Source: Paracoccus spongiarum
GTDB lineage: Bacteria > Pseudomonadota > Alphaproteobacteria > Rhodobacterales > Rhodobacteraceae
Direction: 5' to 3'
NCBI RefSeq assembly: GCF_030732095.1
Contig: NZ_JAVAMQ010000008.1
Location: 111,524 to 175,523, forward strand
Length of the DNA stretch: 64,000 nt
Shown: positions 19,438-27,953 of the stretch, in pieces
Layout of the letters: each line of letters begins with the position of its first letter
Position numbering within the stretch: the first letter of the stretch is position 1
Made by a program: the position numbers and the translations under genes
Notes under the pieces: generated by a model
What the model saw: only the letters and a program-made list of their open reading frames with translations
The model's database searches: none
What the model was told of the DNA's origin: nothing

Positions 19438-21477
19438 CTACTGCCGCTTCAGAAGGAACAGCCCGCCCTCGATATCGCTGACAAGGATCGTCCCCGAGGG
19501 CAGGAACGGGTAATTTCCCCAGGCGCCGTTGAACCGGGCGTCATCGGCGGGGTCCTCGACATAGGTGTCGAACAGCGCCAGTTCCCCGGGGTTCTTCTCG
19601 GCGATGTTCGCGGGATCGGAAATGTCCAGCACCGTCAGCCCGCGCCGGTAATTCGAGATGTAGTAATCAGTGCCCAGGGTGAAGCCGTTATGGTCGATTG
19701 CGCGTGTCGGCCCGGTCCAGGTCGACGCCAATCTCGGCGCCTCGAGGTCCGAGATGTCGAGAACCCGCACCGTGGTGTTCAGGTTGCCGTCCGATTCGTC
19801 CAGTTCATCCTGGATCAGCACATGGGTCTTGTCCTCGGTCCACCAGCCGGAATGGATATACTGCTTGTCGGCATAGGTGATGCTGCTCAGCTTTCGCGCC
19901 GCGCCCTTGTCGGTCACGTCCCAGATGTCGACGGCGTCCTCGGAATAGTCGATCAGCACCTCGCAGGGCTGTCCGCTGCAGACCGAGGCGCGCGCATCGT
20001 CGATCAGCAGCGTCGTCGCGTCATGCGAATAGGTGGCGTCGGCGGGCGGCGACTGGACCATAGCCGGGTTAACCGGATCGGTCAGGTCCAGCACGAAGAA
20101 AGCCCCGATCGTGGTCGCGCTGCCGAAATCCGACCCGAGGATGTAGAGATAGGGCGTCATGCCGGGCAGCGCGACGCCGGTCACGTAGTCGACATTCGAG
20201 ACATAGACGTTGTGCGCCACATCCACGAGGTCCAGCGTCGCCGCGAGGCTGATGCGCTGCGGCAGTTCGGTCAGGTCGATGACCGCGATGCCGTGCCGCT
20301 GCGCGCCGCGATCATCCGCGGTGACATAGGCATAGGCCTTCCAGCGTCCTGCCGCCTCGTCGAAGCGCTGATAGACCTTTGCATCGCGCCAGATGGTCGG
20401 CAGGCCGGGGATCGAGCCGATCTCGACAGGGGCTTGGGGGTCGGTGACATCGACGACCGCCGCCCCGTTCTCGAGGCCGATGATCGCGTATTCGCGGTTG
20501 TCGTTCTGATCCACGAAGCCCCAGATGTCGTTCGCCTCGCCCGGTTGCGTCGAAAACACCGCAAGGGGCATCTGCGCCAGCCGGTCGATGCCCTTGCAGG
20601 GATGGCCGTCGGCAAGCCCGTCGGTGCAGGTGGCAGGCCCCTTCAGCGCGGCCGCGCGCGTCACGGGGGCGATGTCGCGATGCTTGCGATCCTGTTGCAG
20701 CCGGATGCCGCCTTCGGCCAGCGCGGTCCGGGCGGCGTAGGACGGCCCGCTGACAACCGTGGCCAGTTCGGCGACATCGGGCGCGGCCGCCCGCGCGCCG
20801 AAGGCGCTGGCGCGGGCAAAGCCGCCCTCGATGGTGATCTGCCGCGCGGTTGCATCGGCCAGCACCTGCGGATCCAGCTCGAAATAGCCTTCGGCGACGC
20901 GGATCTCCTGGCCCTCGACGGCTTGCGAGACGGCATAGGCGATGGTCGCGCAGGGCGCGTTCGGGTTGCCGCAGTCGCCGCTGTCGGTGCCGCCCTCGGA
21001 AACATGGCCGACCGGCCCGGCGGGCGCCTCGGCCTGTGCCAGCAACAGCCTTTCGCGGCCATCGTCATCGCCCAGCAGCAGCAGGCCGTTCTCGGCCAGC
21101 CTTGCGCGATAGCTGGCGTCGGGGCCGGTCAGATAGGTGACGCGCGTGCCTCCGGCGCGGGTCTCGAAGCGGCTGGCGGGGTCGAAGCCGCCGCGCACCC
21201 GGATCACGCTGCCCAGCAGGTCCAGCGCCTGCTCGCGCCGCAGCGTCGGATAGCTGAAGCTGCCGGCGGCGACGCGGATCTCGTCGCCCTTCTCGGCCAC
21301 GGCCAGCGCATAGGCGATGCTGCCGCAGGGGTTGAGAGGATCGACGCATTTGCCGGTGTCGACGCCGGTTTCCGACACGTAGAGGCTGGGAAAGCCGTCG
21401 CCATGCGCAAGCGCCGCGCCGGCTGCCAGACAGGCGGTCAGGATGGCGGCGCAGGTCGTCAGGGGCTTGCAGCTCAT
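19438..21477 (-). CDS. Exported choice-of-anchor B / LVIVD-repeat protein
   Basis: A 679-residue protein with a signal peptide (residues 1-24, ending AALA). Two N-terminal repeats share the pattern VSE-x-G-x-D-(T/S)-G-x-C, then NPC/APC, then IAYA, a DUF1565-like beta-helix start. From about residue 280 a beta-propeller-like array carries repeated (L/V)xVxDxxDPxxP units (AVVDVTDPQAPVEIG, TVLDISDPANIAE), the LVIVD type found in choice-of-anchor B proteins. It should act outside the cytoplasm. It lies 12 bases downstream of a SodC-like gene with AGGGAGA before its start. The molecular role is not known. Confidence 0.75.
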   Translation of the reverse strand: MSCKPLTTCAAILTACLAAGAALAHGDGFPSLYVSETGVDTGKCVDPLNPCGSIAYALAVAEKGDEIRVAAGSFSYPTLRREQALDLLGSVIRVRGGFDPASRFETRAGGTRVTYLTGPDASYRARLAENGLLLLGDDDGRERLLLAQAEAPAGPVGHVSEGGTDSGDCGNPNAPCATIAYAVSQAVEGQEIRVAEGYFELDPQVLADATARQITIEGGFARASAFGARAAAPDVAELATVVSGPSYAARTALAEGGIRLQQDRKHRDIAPVTRAAALKGPATCTDGLADGHPCKGIDRLAQMPLAVFSTQPGEANDIWGFVDQNDNREYAIIGLENGAAVVDVTDPQAPVEIGSIPGLPTIWRDAKVYQRFDEAAGRWKAYAYVTADDRGAQRHGIAVIDLTELPQRISLAATLDLVDVAHNVYVSNVDYVTGVALPGMTPYLYILGSDFGSATTIGAFFVLDLTDPVNPAMVQSPPADATYSHDATTLLIDDARASVCSGQPCEVLIDYSEDAVDIWDVTDKGAARKLSSITYADKQYIHSGWWTEDKTHVLIQDELDESDGNLNTTVRVLDISDLEAPRLASTWTGPTRAIDHNGFTLGTDYYISNYRRGLTVLDISDPANIAEKNPGELALFDTYVEDPADDARFNGAWGNYPFLPSGTILVSDIEGGLFLLKRQ

Positions 21478-21489
21478 CTCGTCATCTCC

Positions 21490-22236
21490 CTATTCGGGAA
21501 GGACCGCGCAGGCGATCTTGGCGCCGCCGTCCTTCGGCATCCGGGGGTCGTCGCTGCCCTCGGGAAATTCATGCAGCATCAGCGCGCGACCACGCATCTG
21601 GTCGAGGTTCAGCCGGTAGCTGAGGATCCGCATGTCGGTGGTGCCGTCCGCCGCGGTATGAACCGCGGGCAGGTCGCCCAGAGGCCGCGGCATCCGCCCG
21701 GGCGGAGGCGGCGGGTCGGCGGCCGGGGTCGGCCGAGGGGCGGCTGCAGGGTTGCCGTCAGGCGGGCTTTCCCTGTCGCGCATGTGATCCATGCCCGCCA
21801 TCGCCGCGCCGCCCTGCATCGCCATGTCGTCCTGCATCGCCATGCCGTCTTGCATGGATGCGCCGACCGGCATGGAGGCCATCGCCGCCATCGCGCCGGT
21901 CGGGTCGAAATGCGGACCCGCCGCGGCACCGGCGACGATCTTGTCGTCAACCATCGCGGGACCGCAATCGGGGCGGTCATGAACATGCATCGCGTGCCAG
22001 CCCGGGGGGAATCCCGCCAGCCGCAGCCGGATTTCCAGCGCCGCCCGGCCCTGCGCCACCTCGACCGAGCCCAGAGGTTCGTGGACACCGGCGATCGAAA
22101 TGCGGTGGACCGGTGCGATGATTGCTTCGGCTCCGGCCGGCCCGCCGCCAATCGGCAGAAACAGGGCTACACAGCACGGAAGGCTGCGCGCCGCGGTGTA
22201 TACCGTCCGACCGATGGGTGCTGTGCCCATGCCCAT
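21490..22236 (-). CDS. SodC-like exported protein with Met-rich insert
   Basis: ATG 22236 is chosen because AGGAGG lies 5 bases upstream; an in-frame GTG at 22239 is too close to it. The 248-residue product has a signal peptide (to about residue 36) and a Cu/Zn superoxide dismutase scaffold. Copper-ligand positions are kept: H84 and H86 in HAMHVHDRPDC, H109 in GPHFDP, H222 in RALMLHEF. So are the disulfide cysteines C91 and C243 and one zinc-type Asp (D188 in PLGDLPAV). The zinc loop that should hold two His is replaced by a 37-residue segment with 11 Met plus a Pro-rich linker, and the active-site Arg is Lys. It may bind copper rather than dismutate superoxide. Confidence 0.75.
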   Translation of the reverse strand: MGMGTAPIGRTVYTAARSLPCCVALFLPIGGGPAGAEAIIAPVHRISIAGVHEPLGSVEVAQGRAALEIRLRLAGFPPGWHAMHVHDRPDCGPAMVDDKIVAGAAAGPHFDPTGAMAAMASMPVGASMQDGMAMQDDMAMQGGAAMAGMDHMRDRESPPDGNPAAAPRPTPAADPPPPPGRMPRPLGDLPAVHTAADGTTDMRILSYRLNLDQMRGRALMLHEFPEGSDDPRMPKDGGAKIACAVLPE

Positions 22237-22390
22237 CACAGCCTCCTCGAAGCAGATGCGATGGTCGGGCGTCCCGCGTTATGCCTCGGGCAGGCAGGCG
22301 CGGCTTTCGCCGACTCGCCTCAGCATTGTATCATTCGCGGGCGTTCCGGGTGAGTGTTTTCGTGGCCACAACCGGAATGGCGCAGACATG

Positions 22391-22417
22391 AAAAGCGGCG
22401 CGGCCTGCGCCGCCTTT
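22391..22417 (-). terminator. Rho-independent terminator
   Basis: On the minus strand the stem GCGGCGC / GCGCCGC with a five-base loop is followed by TTTT (22394-22391). The matching A-run on the other side makes it potentially bidirectional. It lies 26 bases after the small lipoprotein gene and separates it from the SodC-like operon. Confidence 0.75.
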
Positions 22418-22442
22418 CATCGCGTGGTCAGGCCTGATTCGC

Positions 22443-22601
22443 TCAGTTGCAGGCCGGATAGTCGGCGCGATCGGCCTCGGACACATCGGCCGGGCAGACC
22501 TCGTTGCGGTTCGCCTCCGAGATGTCGGTTTCCATCGGCATGTCGTCCGTCACGCAACCGGCGACGACGGTCACCAGCAGGAGCAATGCGATTGTCTTCA
22601 C
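22443..22601 (-). CDS. 52-residue lipoprotein
   Basis: A GTG start at 22601 with GAGGA 8 bases upstream opens a 52-residue product. A short basic start and hydrophobic run end in a lipobox (VVAGC), so it should be lipidated at Cys16. The mature part is acidic (VTDDMPMETDISEANRNEV) with two further cysteines and a repeated (D/V)-(I/V)-SEA-(N/D)-R motif. Family unknown. The clean lipobox, ribosome site and downstream terminator make it a real gene despite its size. Confidence 0.65.
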   Translation of the reverse strand: MKTIALLLLVTVVAGCVTDDMPMETDISEANRNEVCPADVSEADRADYPACN

Positions 22602-22664
22602 GGCAGTGTCCTCATTTGGGGTTCAGGAGGTACAGAAGCGCCCCCGCGGGGATGCCGGGGGTAT

Positions 22665-23066
22665 TCACTGTATCGAAAGGTCGAGGTTGAAGCTGGTCGT
22701 CGCGCCCGAATCCTCGTCATTGCCCATGTGGTAGACGCGGATCGTGTAGGTGCCGTCCCGGGGCAGCGGAATCGTCGCGCTGTTGCCGTCCATCGAGGCG
22801 TTGTAGATCGCCACGTCGGCACTGCCGGGCGGCAGCAGGTTGAAATAGATCGAACCGTCGCCCGAGCTTTCGGCCACCGCCAGTTCGGCGAACAGCTCTT
22901 GCCCCGCCTTGGCGCCGATCCGGTAGTCGGCATAGCCGTCGCCGGTGATCGACCCGGTCACCATCGTGCCGTAATTGCCGGGCTTGAACGTCACGGTCTC
23001 GGTGGTCTGCGCCGTCGCGGCCAGCGGCAGCGTGGTCGCAGCAACCAGCAGAAGCGTCTTGAGCAT
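22665..23066 (-). CDS. Periplasmic lysozyme-inhibitor-like (PliG/PPC-type) protein
   Basis: A 133-residue protein with a clear signal peptide (residues 1-19, ending ATAQ). The mature part runs FKPGNYGTMVTGSITGDGY, then DYRIGAKAGQEL, YFNLLPPGS, and RDGTYTIRVYHM. This pattern is shared with small exported proteins annotated as g-type lysozyme inhibitors and with PPC-like beta-sandwich domains. It lies upstream of the 52-residue lipoprotein on the same strand, with a GC hairpin in between. It acts in the periplasm. The inhibitor role is inferred from family resemblance and is uncertain. Confidence 0.6.
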   Translation of the reverse strand: MLKTLLLVAATTLPLAATAQTTETVTFKPGNYGTMVTGSITGDGYADYRIGAKAGQELFAELAVAESSGDGSIYFNLLPPGSADVAIYNASMDGNSATIPLPRDGTYTIRVYHMGNDEDSGATTSFNLDLSIQ

Positions 23067-23216
23067 GGATATCTTCCCTTGATCTGCGGGCCGGGCCTTC
23101 AGCCCTTGCCGCTGGCAAGCCTGATGCGCCGCCGCGCCGATGCTGCGGCGGTCAGGCCGAGCCTAGGGCGGCGCGACCCGCCCGGCAAGCGGGAAACGGG
23201 TGGCAGGGGAGGCGGT

Positions 23217-24215
23217 TCAGATGATCTGGAAGCCGTGTCGCAGCGGGTCGTCATCGTCGACGATGATGGTGTTGTGGCCAATGATCCGCGCCCATCCGGT
23301 GATCGCGGGCAGGATGCCGGCATATCCGCCGATCCGCACGGCGGATTCGGCGCGGCCCTCGAAGATCGTGCCGATCAGGCTCTTGTTGCGGAAGGTCTCG
23401 CCGATGGCCAGGCGCCCCTTGCCATGCAATTGTGCAAGCCGCGCCGAGGTGCCGGTGCCGCCCGGCGACCGGTCGATCGCCTTCTCGCCATAGAAGACCG
23501 CATCGCGACCGTCGCAATCGGCCGCGTCGGGACCGTCGCACCAGATGACGTGATGCACGCCCCGGATGCGATCATCCTCGGGGTGGACGGGGTCGCAGAC
23601 GGGCGCCAGCGCCGCGCGCAGGGCGCGGCTGCGGGCCACGATGGCCGAGGCCGACATGCCGTCCAGCCCCGGCCAGCCGGTTTGCGGTTCGACCACCGCG
23701 TAGAAGTTGCCGCCATAAGCGATGTCGACGGTCACCCGCCCCAGGCCGGGCACATCGACCGCGACATCGGCGCTGTGCAGGAAGCTGGGTACGTTCATCA
23801 GGCGGACGCTGTCGACCCTGCCGCCCGTGACGCGGTAGGCCACATCGACCCGGCCGGCGGGAGTTTCGACGGCCAGCAGGCCGGGGCTGCGGGGTGTCAC
23901 CAGCCCCTCCTCGATGGCGACCGTGGCAAGCCCGATGGTGCCCGCGCCGCACATCGGCAGGCAGCCGCTGACCTCGATGAACAGCGCCGCGATATCGCAA
24001 TCGTCGCGGTGCGGCGGATACAGGATCGCGCCGGACATGATGTCGTGGCCGCGCGGCTCGAACATCAGGGCGGTGCGCACCCAGTCATGGTCGCGCAGGA
24101 AGATCCCGCGCCGCTCGGCGATGGGCAGATGCGGCAGGATCGGGCCGCCCGCCACGACGACCCGGACCGGGTTGCCGCAGGCATGCGCGTCGATGCAGAA
24201 GAAACGGTGCCGCAC
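23217..24215 (-). CDS. Proline racemase / 4-hydroxyproline epimerase family protein
   Basis: Starts at GTG 24215, 3 bases after the permease stop, and encodes 332 residues, the family norm. The scaffold is clear: DAHACGNPVRVV at the N terminus, PRGHDIMSGAILYPP, GCLPMCGAGTIG with Cys89 as first catalytic thiol, YGGNFYAVV, and DRSPGGTGTSARLA. The second catalytic position, normally Cys in DRSPCGTG (Thr in hydroxyproline dehydratases), is Gly252. The usual His after Cys89-Gly is Ala91. The gene ends an ABC-importer operon beside a DHDPS-like lyase, an oxidase and an aldehyde dehydrogenase, which fits a hydroxyproline-type pathway. Whether it still epimerises is doubtful. Confidence 0.85.
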   Translation of the reverse strand: MRHRFFCIDAHACGNPVRVVVAGGPILPHLPIAERRGIFLRDHDWVRTALMFEPRGHDIMSGAILYPPHRDDCDIAALFIEVSGCLPMCGAGTIGLATVAIEEGLVTPRSPGLLAVETPAGRVDVAYRVTGGRVDSVRLMNVPSFLHSADVAVDVPGLGRVTVDIAYGGNFYAVVEPQTGWPGLDGMSASAIVARSRALRAALAPVCDPVHPEDDRIRGVHHVIWCDGPDAADCDGRDAVFYGEKAIDRSPGGTGTSARLAQLHGKGRLAIGETFRNKSLIGTIFEGRAESAVRIGGYAGILPAITGWARIIGHNTIIVDDDDPLRHGFQII

Positions 24216-24218
24216 CGG

Positions 24219-25061
24219 TCAGATTCCCCGCCGGGCCGCGCGCCGGTCCAGCGCGCCGCGCGACAGCCGGTCCAGCAGCAGTGCCACCGCCACGATGGCC
24301 AGCCCGGCGCGCAGGCCAAGCCCCATCTCCATCCGGGTCAGACCGCGCGTCACCTCGGCGCCCAGGCCGCCGGCACCGACGAGGCCCGCCAGCACCACCA
24401 TGGCCAGTGACAGCAGGATGCACTGGTTCAGCCCGACCAGCAACGTGGGCATGGCGGCCGGGATCTCGATCTTCCAAAGGATCGTGCGGGGATGCGCGCC
24501 GATCGCCTGCCCCAGTTCCTTCAGGTCCCGGGGGACGCCGCGAAAGGCCAGCGTGGTCAGGCGCAGCATCGGCGGGATGCCATAGACGATGGTGGCGATG
24601 ATCGCGGGCACCCGTCCGAGGCTGAAGATCATCACCGCCGGTATCAGGTAGACCCAGGGGGGCACCGTCTGCATCACGTCGAGGATCGGACGCAGCGCGG
24701 CCTCGATCCGGGGCCGACGGGCTGCAAGGATGCCCAGGGGAAAGGCGATCGCGACCGAGATGAACACCGCCACGCCGACCAGCGCGATGGTCTGCATCGA
24801 CGCCTGCCACAGTCCTGCCAGCAGGCAGAAGCCAAGGCAGCAGCCGGCCAGGATCGCCGCCCTGAGGCCGATCGCCAAGCCGGCCAACAGCGCCAGCACC
24901 GCGATGACGGCCAGCGCCGGCAGCGACAGCAGCGCGGCCTCGATCGCGCCGAGGACAGCCTCGATCACGCGGCTGACGATCGCGAAGACGCCGTGGAAAT
25001 TGGCGTTCAGCCAGTCGACGACGGGGGCAAGGAAAGCGCCGGGAGAGATCTGCATGGGCAT
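24219..25061 (-). CDS. ProW-type ABC transporter permease
   Basis: A 280-residue inner-membrane permease with six or more hydrophobic segments. The binding-protein-dependent transport signature (LGQAIGAHPRTILWKIEIPAAMPTLLVG, in two parts) contacts the ATPase. ILDVMQTVPPWVYLIPAVM is typical of glycine betaine/proline permeases. It starts 2 bases after the stop of the paired permease, with AGGA 8 bases before the ATG. The two permeases are homologous and probably form a heterodimer. Confidence 0.88.
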   Translation of the reverse strand: MPMQISPGAFLAPVVDWLNANFHGVFAIVSRVIEAVLGAIEAALLSLPALAVIAVLALLAGLAIGLRAAILAGCCLGFCLLAGLWQASMQTIALVGVAVFISVAIAFPLGILAARRPRIEAALRPILDVMQTVPPWVYLIPAVMIFSLGRVPAIIATIVYGIPPMLRLTTLAFRGVPRDLKELGQAIGAHPRTILWKIEIPAAMPTLLVGLNQCILLSLAMVVLAGLVGAGGLGAEVTRGLTRMEMGLGLRAGLAIVAVALLLDRLSRGALDRRAARRGI

Positions 25062-25063
25062 GG

Positions 25064-25915
25064 TCAGGTCCTATCGCCGGGGCGGCCCGCAGCCGCGCTT
25101 TGGGTCAGCCGGTCAAGCATCATCGTCAGGATCACGATGGCGATCGAGGCGTTGATCGAGGTGGCGATGTCCAGCGTGCGGATCGCGCCATAGATTGTCT
25201 CGCCAAGCCCGCCCGACCCGACGATCCCGGCGATCACCACCATGCCGAAGGCCATCATCAGGCTCTGGTTGATGCCGGCCATGATGCTGGGGACGGCGAA
25301 GGGCAGGCGGATCTTCAGGAACATCTGCAGCGGGCTGACGCCCACGGCCTGCCCCAGTTCGATGAATTCGCGGGGCGTCTGGCGAATGCCAAGCGCGGTC
25401 AGCCGGATTGCCGGTGGCACTGCCACGATCACCGTGGCGACCAGCGCCGTCGCCGGGCCATAGCCCAGCAGAGCGATGGCCGGCAGCAGGTAGATATAGG
25501 GCGGCAGGGTCTGGATCAGGTCCAGCGCCGGCGTAAGCGCGCGGTCAAGCCAGGGCACCAGCCCGGCGATGGCGCCGATCGGCAGGCTGATCGCCAGCGC
25601 GATGACCGATGCGGCGATGACCAGCGCCAGCGTCTCCATCGTTTCCGGCCACAATCCCATCAGCGCGCAGAACACCAGCGCAGCCGCGGTCAGCGCGCCG
25701 AAGGCCGGACCGATCAGCCGCCAGCCGATCAGTCCCATGATGGCCGCCACCGCATAGGCCGGCGCCAGCATCACCAGCCACAGCACCCCCTCGTAAAGCC
25801 CCTCGAGCATCGCCCGGAAGAAATCGAAGAGGAAGGCCGCATGATCGCTGAGCCAGAACAGCGCATCGTCGATGATCCGGTCGAAGCCCTGCACGAAAGC
25901 CGCATTGTCCATCAT
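25064..25915 (-). CDS. ProW-type ABC transporter permease
   Basis: A 283-residue permease, paralogous to the next gene: LDLIQTLPPYIYLLPAIALLG, then ELGQAVGVSPLQMFLKI and the LPFAVPSIMAGINQS coupling helix. An N-terminal segment of about 40 residues precedes the first membrane span. It begins 6 bases after the ATPase stop. It belongs to the quaternary-amine uptake family (ProU/OpuA), in which the permease pair works with a periplasmic OpuAC-type binding protein, here encoded at 27102-27953. Confidence 0.88.
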   Translation of the reverse strand: MMDNAAFVQGFDRIIDDALFWLSDHAAFLFDFFRAMLEGLYEGVLWLVMLAPAYAVAAIMGLIGWRLIGPAFGALTAAALVFCALMGLWPETMETLALVIAASVIALAISLPIGAIAGLVPWLDRALTPALDLIQTLPPYIYLLPAIALLGYGPATALVATVIVAVPPAIRLTALGIRQTPREFIELGQAVGVSPLQMFLKIRLPFAVPSIMAGINQSLMMAFGMVVIAGIVGSGGLGETIYGAIRTLDIATSINASIAIVILTMMLDRLTQSAAAGRPGDRT

Positions 25916-25921
25916 CGCCCC

Positions 25922-27025
25922 CTATGCCGCATTTTCGGCCGGCGACGGGCCCGAGGCCTCCGCCGCCTCGCCCCGGACGCCGCGCAGCAGGTCGCGCACC
26001 GTGATGACGCCGACGATGCGGCCGTCATCCTCGACGGCCACGGCGTCATGGTCGCCCTCGGTGATGCAGGCGATCAGCGTGTCGATATCGGCCTCGGTCG
26101 TGCAGCGCGGCAGATGCGTCATGTCCCGTCCCTCGGTCGTGGCGCGCCAAGCCTCGGCCGGCTGCATCAGCGAATGGGCCTTGACCAGATGCAGCCGCGA
26201 GATGCCGGCGACGAAATCGGCGACATATTGATCGGCAGGGTTCATCACGATTTCCTCGGCGGTGCCGACCTGGATGATCGCGCCGTCCTTCATGATGGCG
26301 ATGCGGTCGCCTATGCGGATCGCCTCGTCGAGGTCATGGGTGATGAATACGGCCGACTTGCCCAGATCCTTGGTCAGTTGCCGGAATTCGTCCTGCAGCT
26401 GGCGCCGGATCAGCGGGTCCAGCGCGCTGAACGGCTCGTCCATCAGGATGATCTCGGGGTCGGCGGTCAGGGCGCGGGCCAGGCCCACGCGCTGCTGCAT
26501 GCCGCCCGACAGTTCCGAGGGATAGCGCGCGGTCCAGTCGGACAGGCCGACCTTGGCCAGCGCGGCCCGGGCCGCCTCGTTGCGCTGCTCGCGCGGGATG
26601 CCCTGCACTTCCAGCCCGAAGGCCGCGTTTTCCAGCACCGTGCGCTGCGGCAGCAGGGCGACCGATTGGAACACCATGCCGATATGCCGGGCGCGCATCC
26701 GGCGCAGTTCCGGCCCGTCGAGGCCCGAGATGTCGCGGCCCTTCACGAACACGGTGCCGAGGCTGGGCGTGATCAGCTTGTTCAGAAGCCGGATCAGCGT
26801 CGATTTTCCCGAACCCGACAGGCCCATGATGCAGAAGATCTCGCCGCGATGCACCTTGAGGCTGGCGTCGGACACGCCGACCACGCAGTTGAATTCCTGC
26901 AGGATCTGCGTCTTGGAAAGCCCGCGTTGGGTGATCGAGGCAATCGCCTCCTTGCTGCGGTCGCCAAAGACCTTCCACAGATTCCGGCAGTCGATCAGGA
27001 CTTCGGTGCTGGCTGCGTTCGTCAT
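25922..27025 (-). CDS. Glycine betaine/proline-type ABC transporter ATPase
   Basis: A 367-residue ProV-like ATPase; the ATG at 27025 has GGGGAT upstream, and ATG 27037 is possible. Motifs in order: Walker A GLSGSGKST near residue 67, Q-loop MVFQSVALLP, signature LSGGMQQRVGLARAL, Walker B IILMDEPFSALDP, and switch His in FITHDLDEA. A C-terminal CBS-like half ends in VAVEDDGRIVGVITVRDLL, as in osmoregulatory ProU/OpuA ATPases. The extended N-terminal helix between the first strand and Walker A is also typical of this subfamily. It powers the two permeases that follow. Confidence 0.92.
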   Translation of the reverse strand: MTNAASTEVLIDCRNLWKVFGDRSKEAIASITQRGLSKTQILQEFNCVVGVSDASLKVHRGEIFCIMGLSGSGKSTLIRLLNKLITPSLGTVFVKGRDISGLDGPELRRMRARHIGMVFQSVALLPQRTVLENAAFGLEVQGIPREQRNEAARAALAKVGLSDWTARYPSELSGGMQQRVGLARALTADPEIILMDEPFSALDPLIRRQLQDEFRQLTKDLGKSAVFITHDLDEAIRIGDRIAIMKDGAIIQVGTAEEIVMNPADQYVADFVAGISRLHLVKAHSLMQPAEAWRATTEGRDMTHLPRCTTEADIDTLIACITEGDHDAVAVEDDGRIVGVITVRDLLRGVRGEAAEASGPSPAENAA

Positions 27026-27065
27026 GTCTATCCCCATCCCGCCCCTGTCGAAGGGCCCTTGTGAA

Positions 27066-27092
27066 GGCGGGCGGTCACGGCGACCGCCCGCC
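27066..27092 (-). other. Intercistronic hairpin between binding-protein and ATPase genes
   Basis: A perfect 11-bp stem (GGCGGGCGGTC / GACCGCCCGCC) with a five-base loop lies 10 bases after the binding-protein stop and before the ATPase start. No T-run follows on the minus strand. Such hairpins behind binding-protein genes often stabilise the upstream mRNA or partly terminate, giving more binding protein than transporter. That role is inferred. Confidence 0.6.
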
Positions 27093-27101
27093 CGTCGCGC
27101 G

Positions 27102-27953
27102 TCAGTAGGACTTGATGTTCGACCAGCGCGAGATCAGGTCGGCATGGGCGCCCACCCAGTCGGCTACGGCCTCGTCCATGGTCTTGCCGTCGCTGACCGC
27201 GCCGTTGATCGCGGTGATGTCGGCAAGCGGCACATAGACGCTGGCGATGGCTTCGCGCGCTTCCGGGTTCTCGGCCGAGAAGCCATCCTGCCCGATCCAG
27301 TAATAGCTTTGCGGCGGCGGAAAGACGCCCTTCGGGTCGGCCAGGAACTTGATGTCGAACTTCTGGGTCATCCAGGACGGTTCCCAGATGGTGACGGCAA
27401 TCCACTCCTGGCGGTCGATGGCCGATTTCAGCGCCGCGGTCATCGCGGCCGAGCTGCCCTCGACCAGTTGCAGGTCCAGCGCGTATTCGCTGACGGCGTT
27501 CGTGGTGTCGCGCATCAGGCCCGAGCCCGGCTCGATGCCGATGATCTTGCCGCCGAACTTGTCGGCGTTCTCGTTCAACTGCTCGACCGAGTCTATGTTG
27601 ACATAGGACGGCACCGCGATGCCCTGATACAGGCCGTGCGACACCGGAGAGATCTTTTCCAGCCGGTTCTTGTTGCGGTCCCAGTAGTCATGGGCGACGT
27701 AGTCGGTCTGCGATGCGAGGATCTGCACATCGCCCTTGGCCAGCGCCGCATAGGCGATGCCCCATTCGGAAAACTCGGTCACCTCGACGGTGAAGCCCTT
27801 GTCCTCGAGGACCTTCCTGGTGATGCCCGTGATCGGCGTCAGATCCTCCCAGGACAGGGTGCCCATGCGGATCACCTTGTCCTGAGCCATGACGGGCGAT
27901 GCCAGTCCCAGCGCCATCGCGCCGGCCAGGATGGTTTTCAACAGCTTGTTCAT
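27102..27953 (-). CDS. OpuAC-type periplasmic substrate-binding protein
   Basis: ATG 27953 has GGAGG 6 bases upstream. The 283-residue product has a signal peptide (residues 1-23, ending VMAQ) and an OpuAC/ProX-type fold: KVIRMGTLSWEDLTP, EWGIAYAALAKGDVQI, IGIEPGSGLMRDT, and the Trp-bearing IWEPSWMTQKF. These proteins bind quaternary amines such as glycine betaine or proline betaine through an aromatic cage. The nearby racemase-family and DHDPS-family enzymes suggest proline betaine, hydroxyproline or a related compound as ligand. It is first in the five-gene uptake operon. Confidence 0.88.
   Translation of the reverse strand: MNKLLKTILAGAMALGLASPVMAQDKVIRMGTLSWEDLTPITGITRKVLEDKGFTVEVTEFSEWGIAYAALAKGDVQILASQTDYVAHDYWDRNKNRLEKISPVSHGLYQGIAVPSYVNIDSVEQLNENADKFGGKIIGIEPGSGLMRDTTNAVSEYALDLQLVEGSSAAMTAALKSAIDRQEWIAVTIWEPSWMTQKFDIKFLADPKGVFPPPQSYYWIGQDGFSAENPEAREAIASVYVPLADITAINGAVSDGKTMDEAVADWVGAHADLISRWSNIKSY

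Noticed and set aside
19276..22353. A 1025-codon plus-strand frame
   Set aside because: Shadow of the choice-of-anchor B and SodC-like genes; Arg/Gly/Asp-rich with no domain signal.
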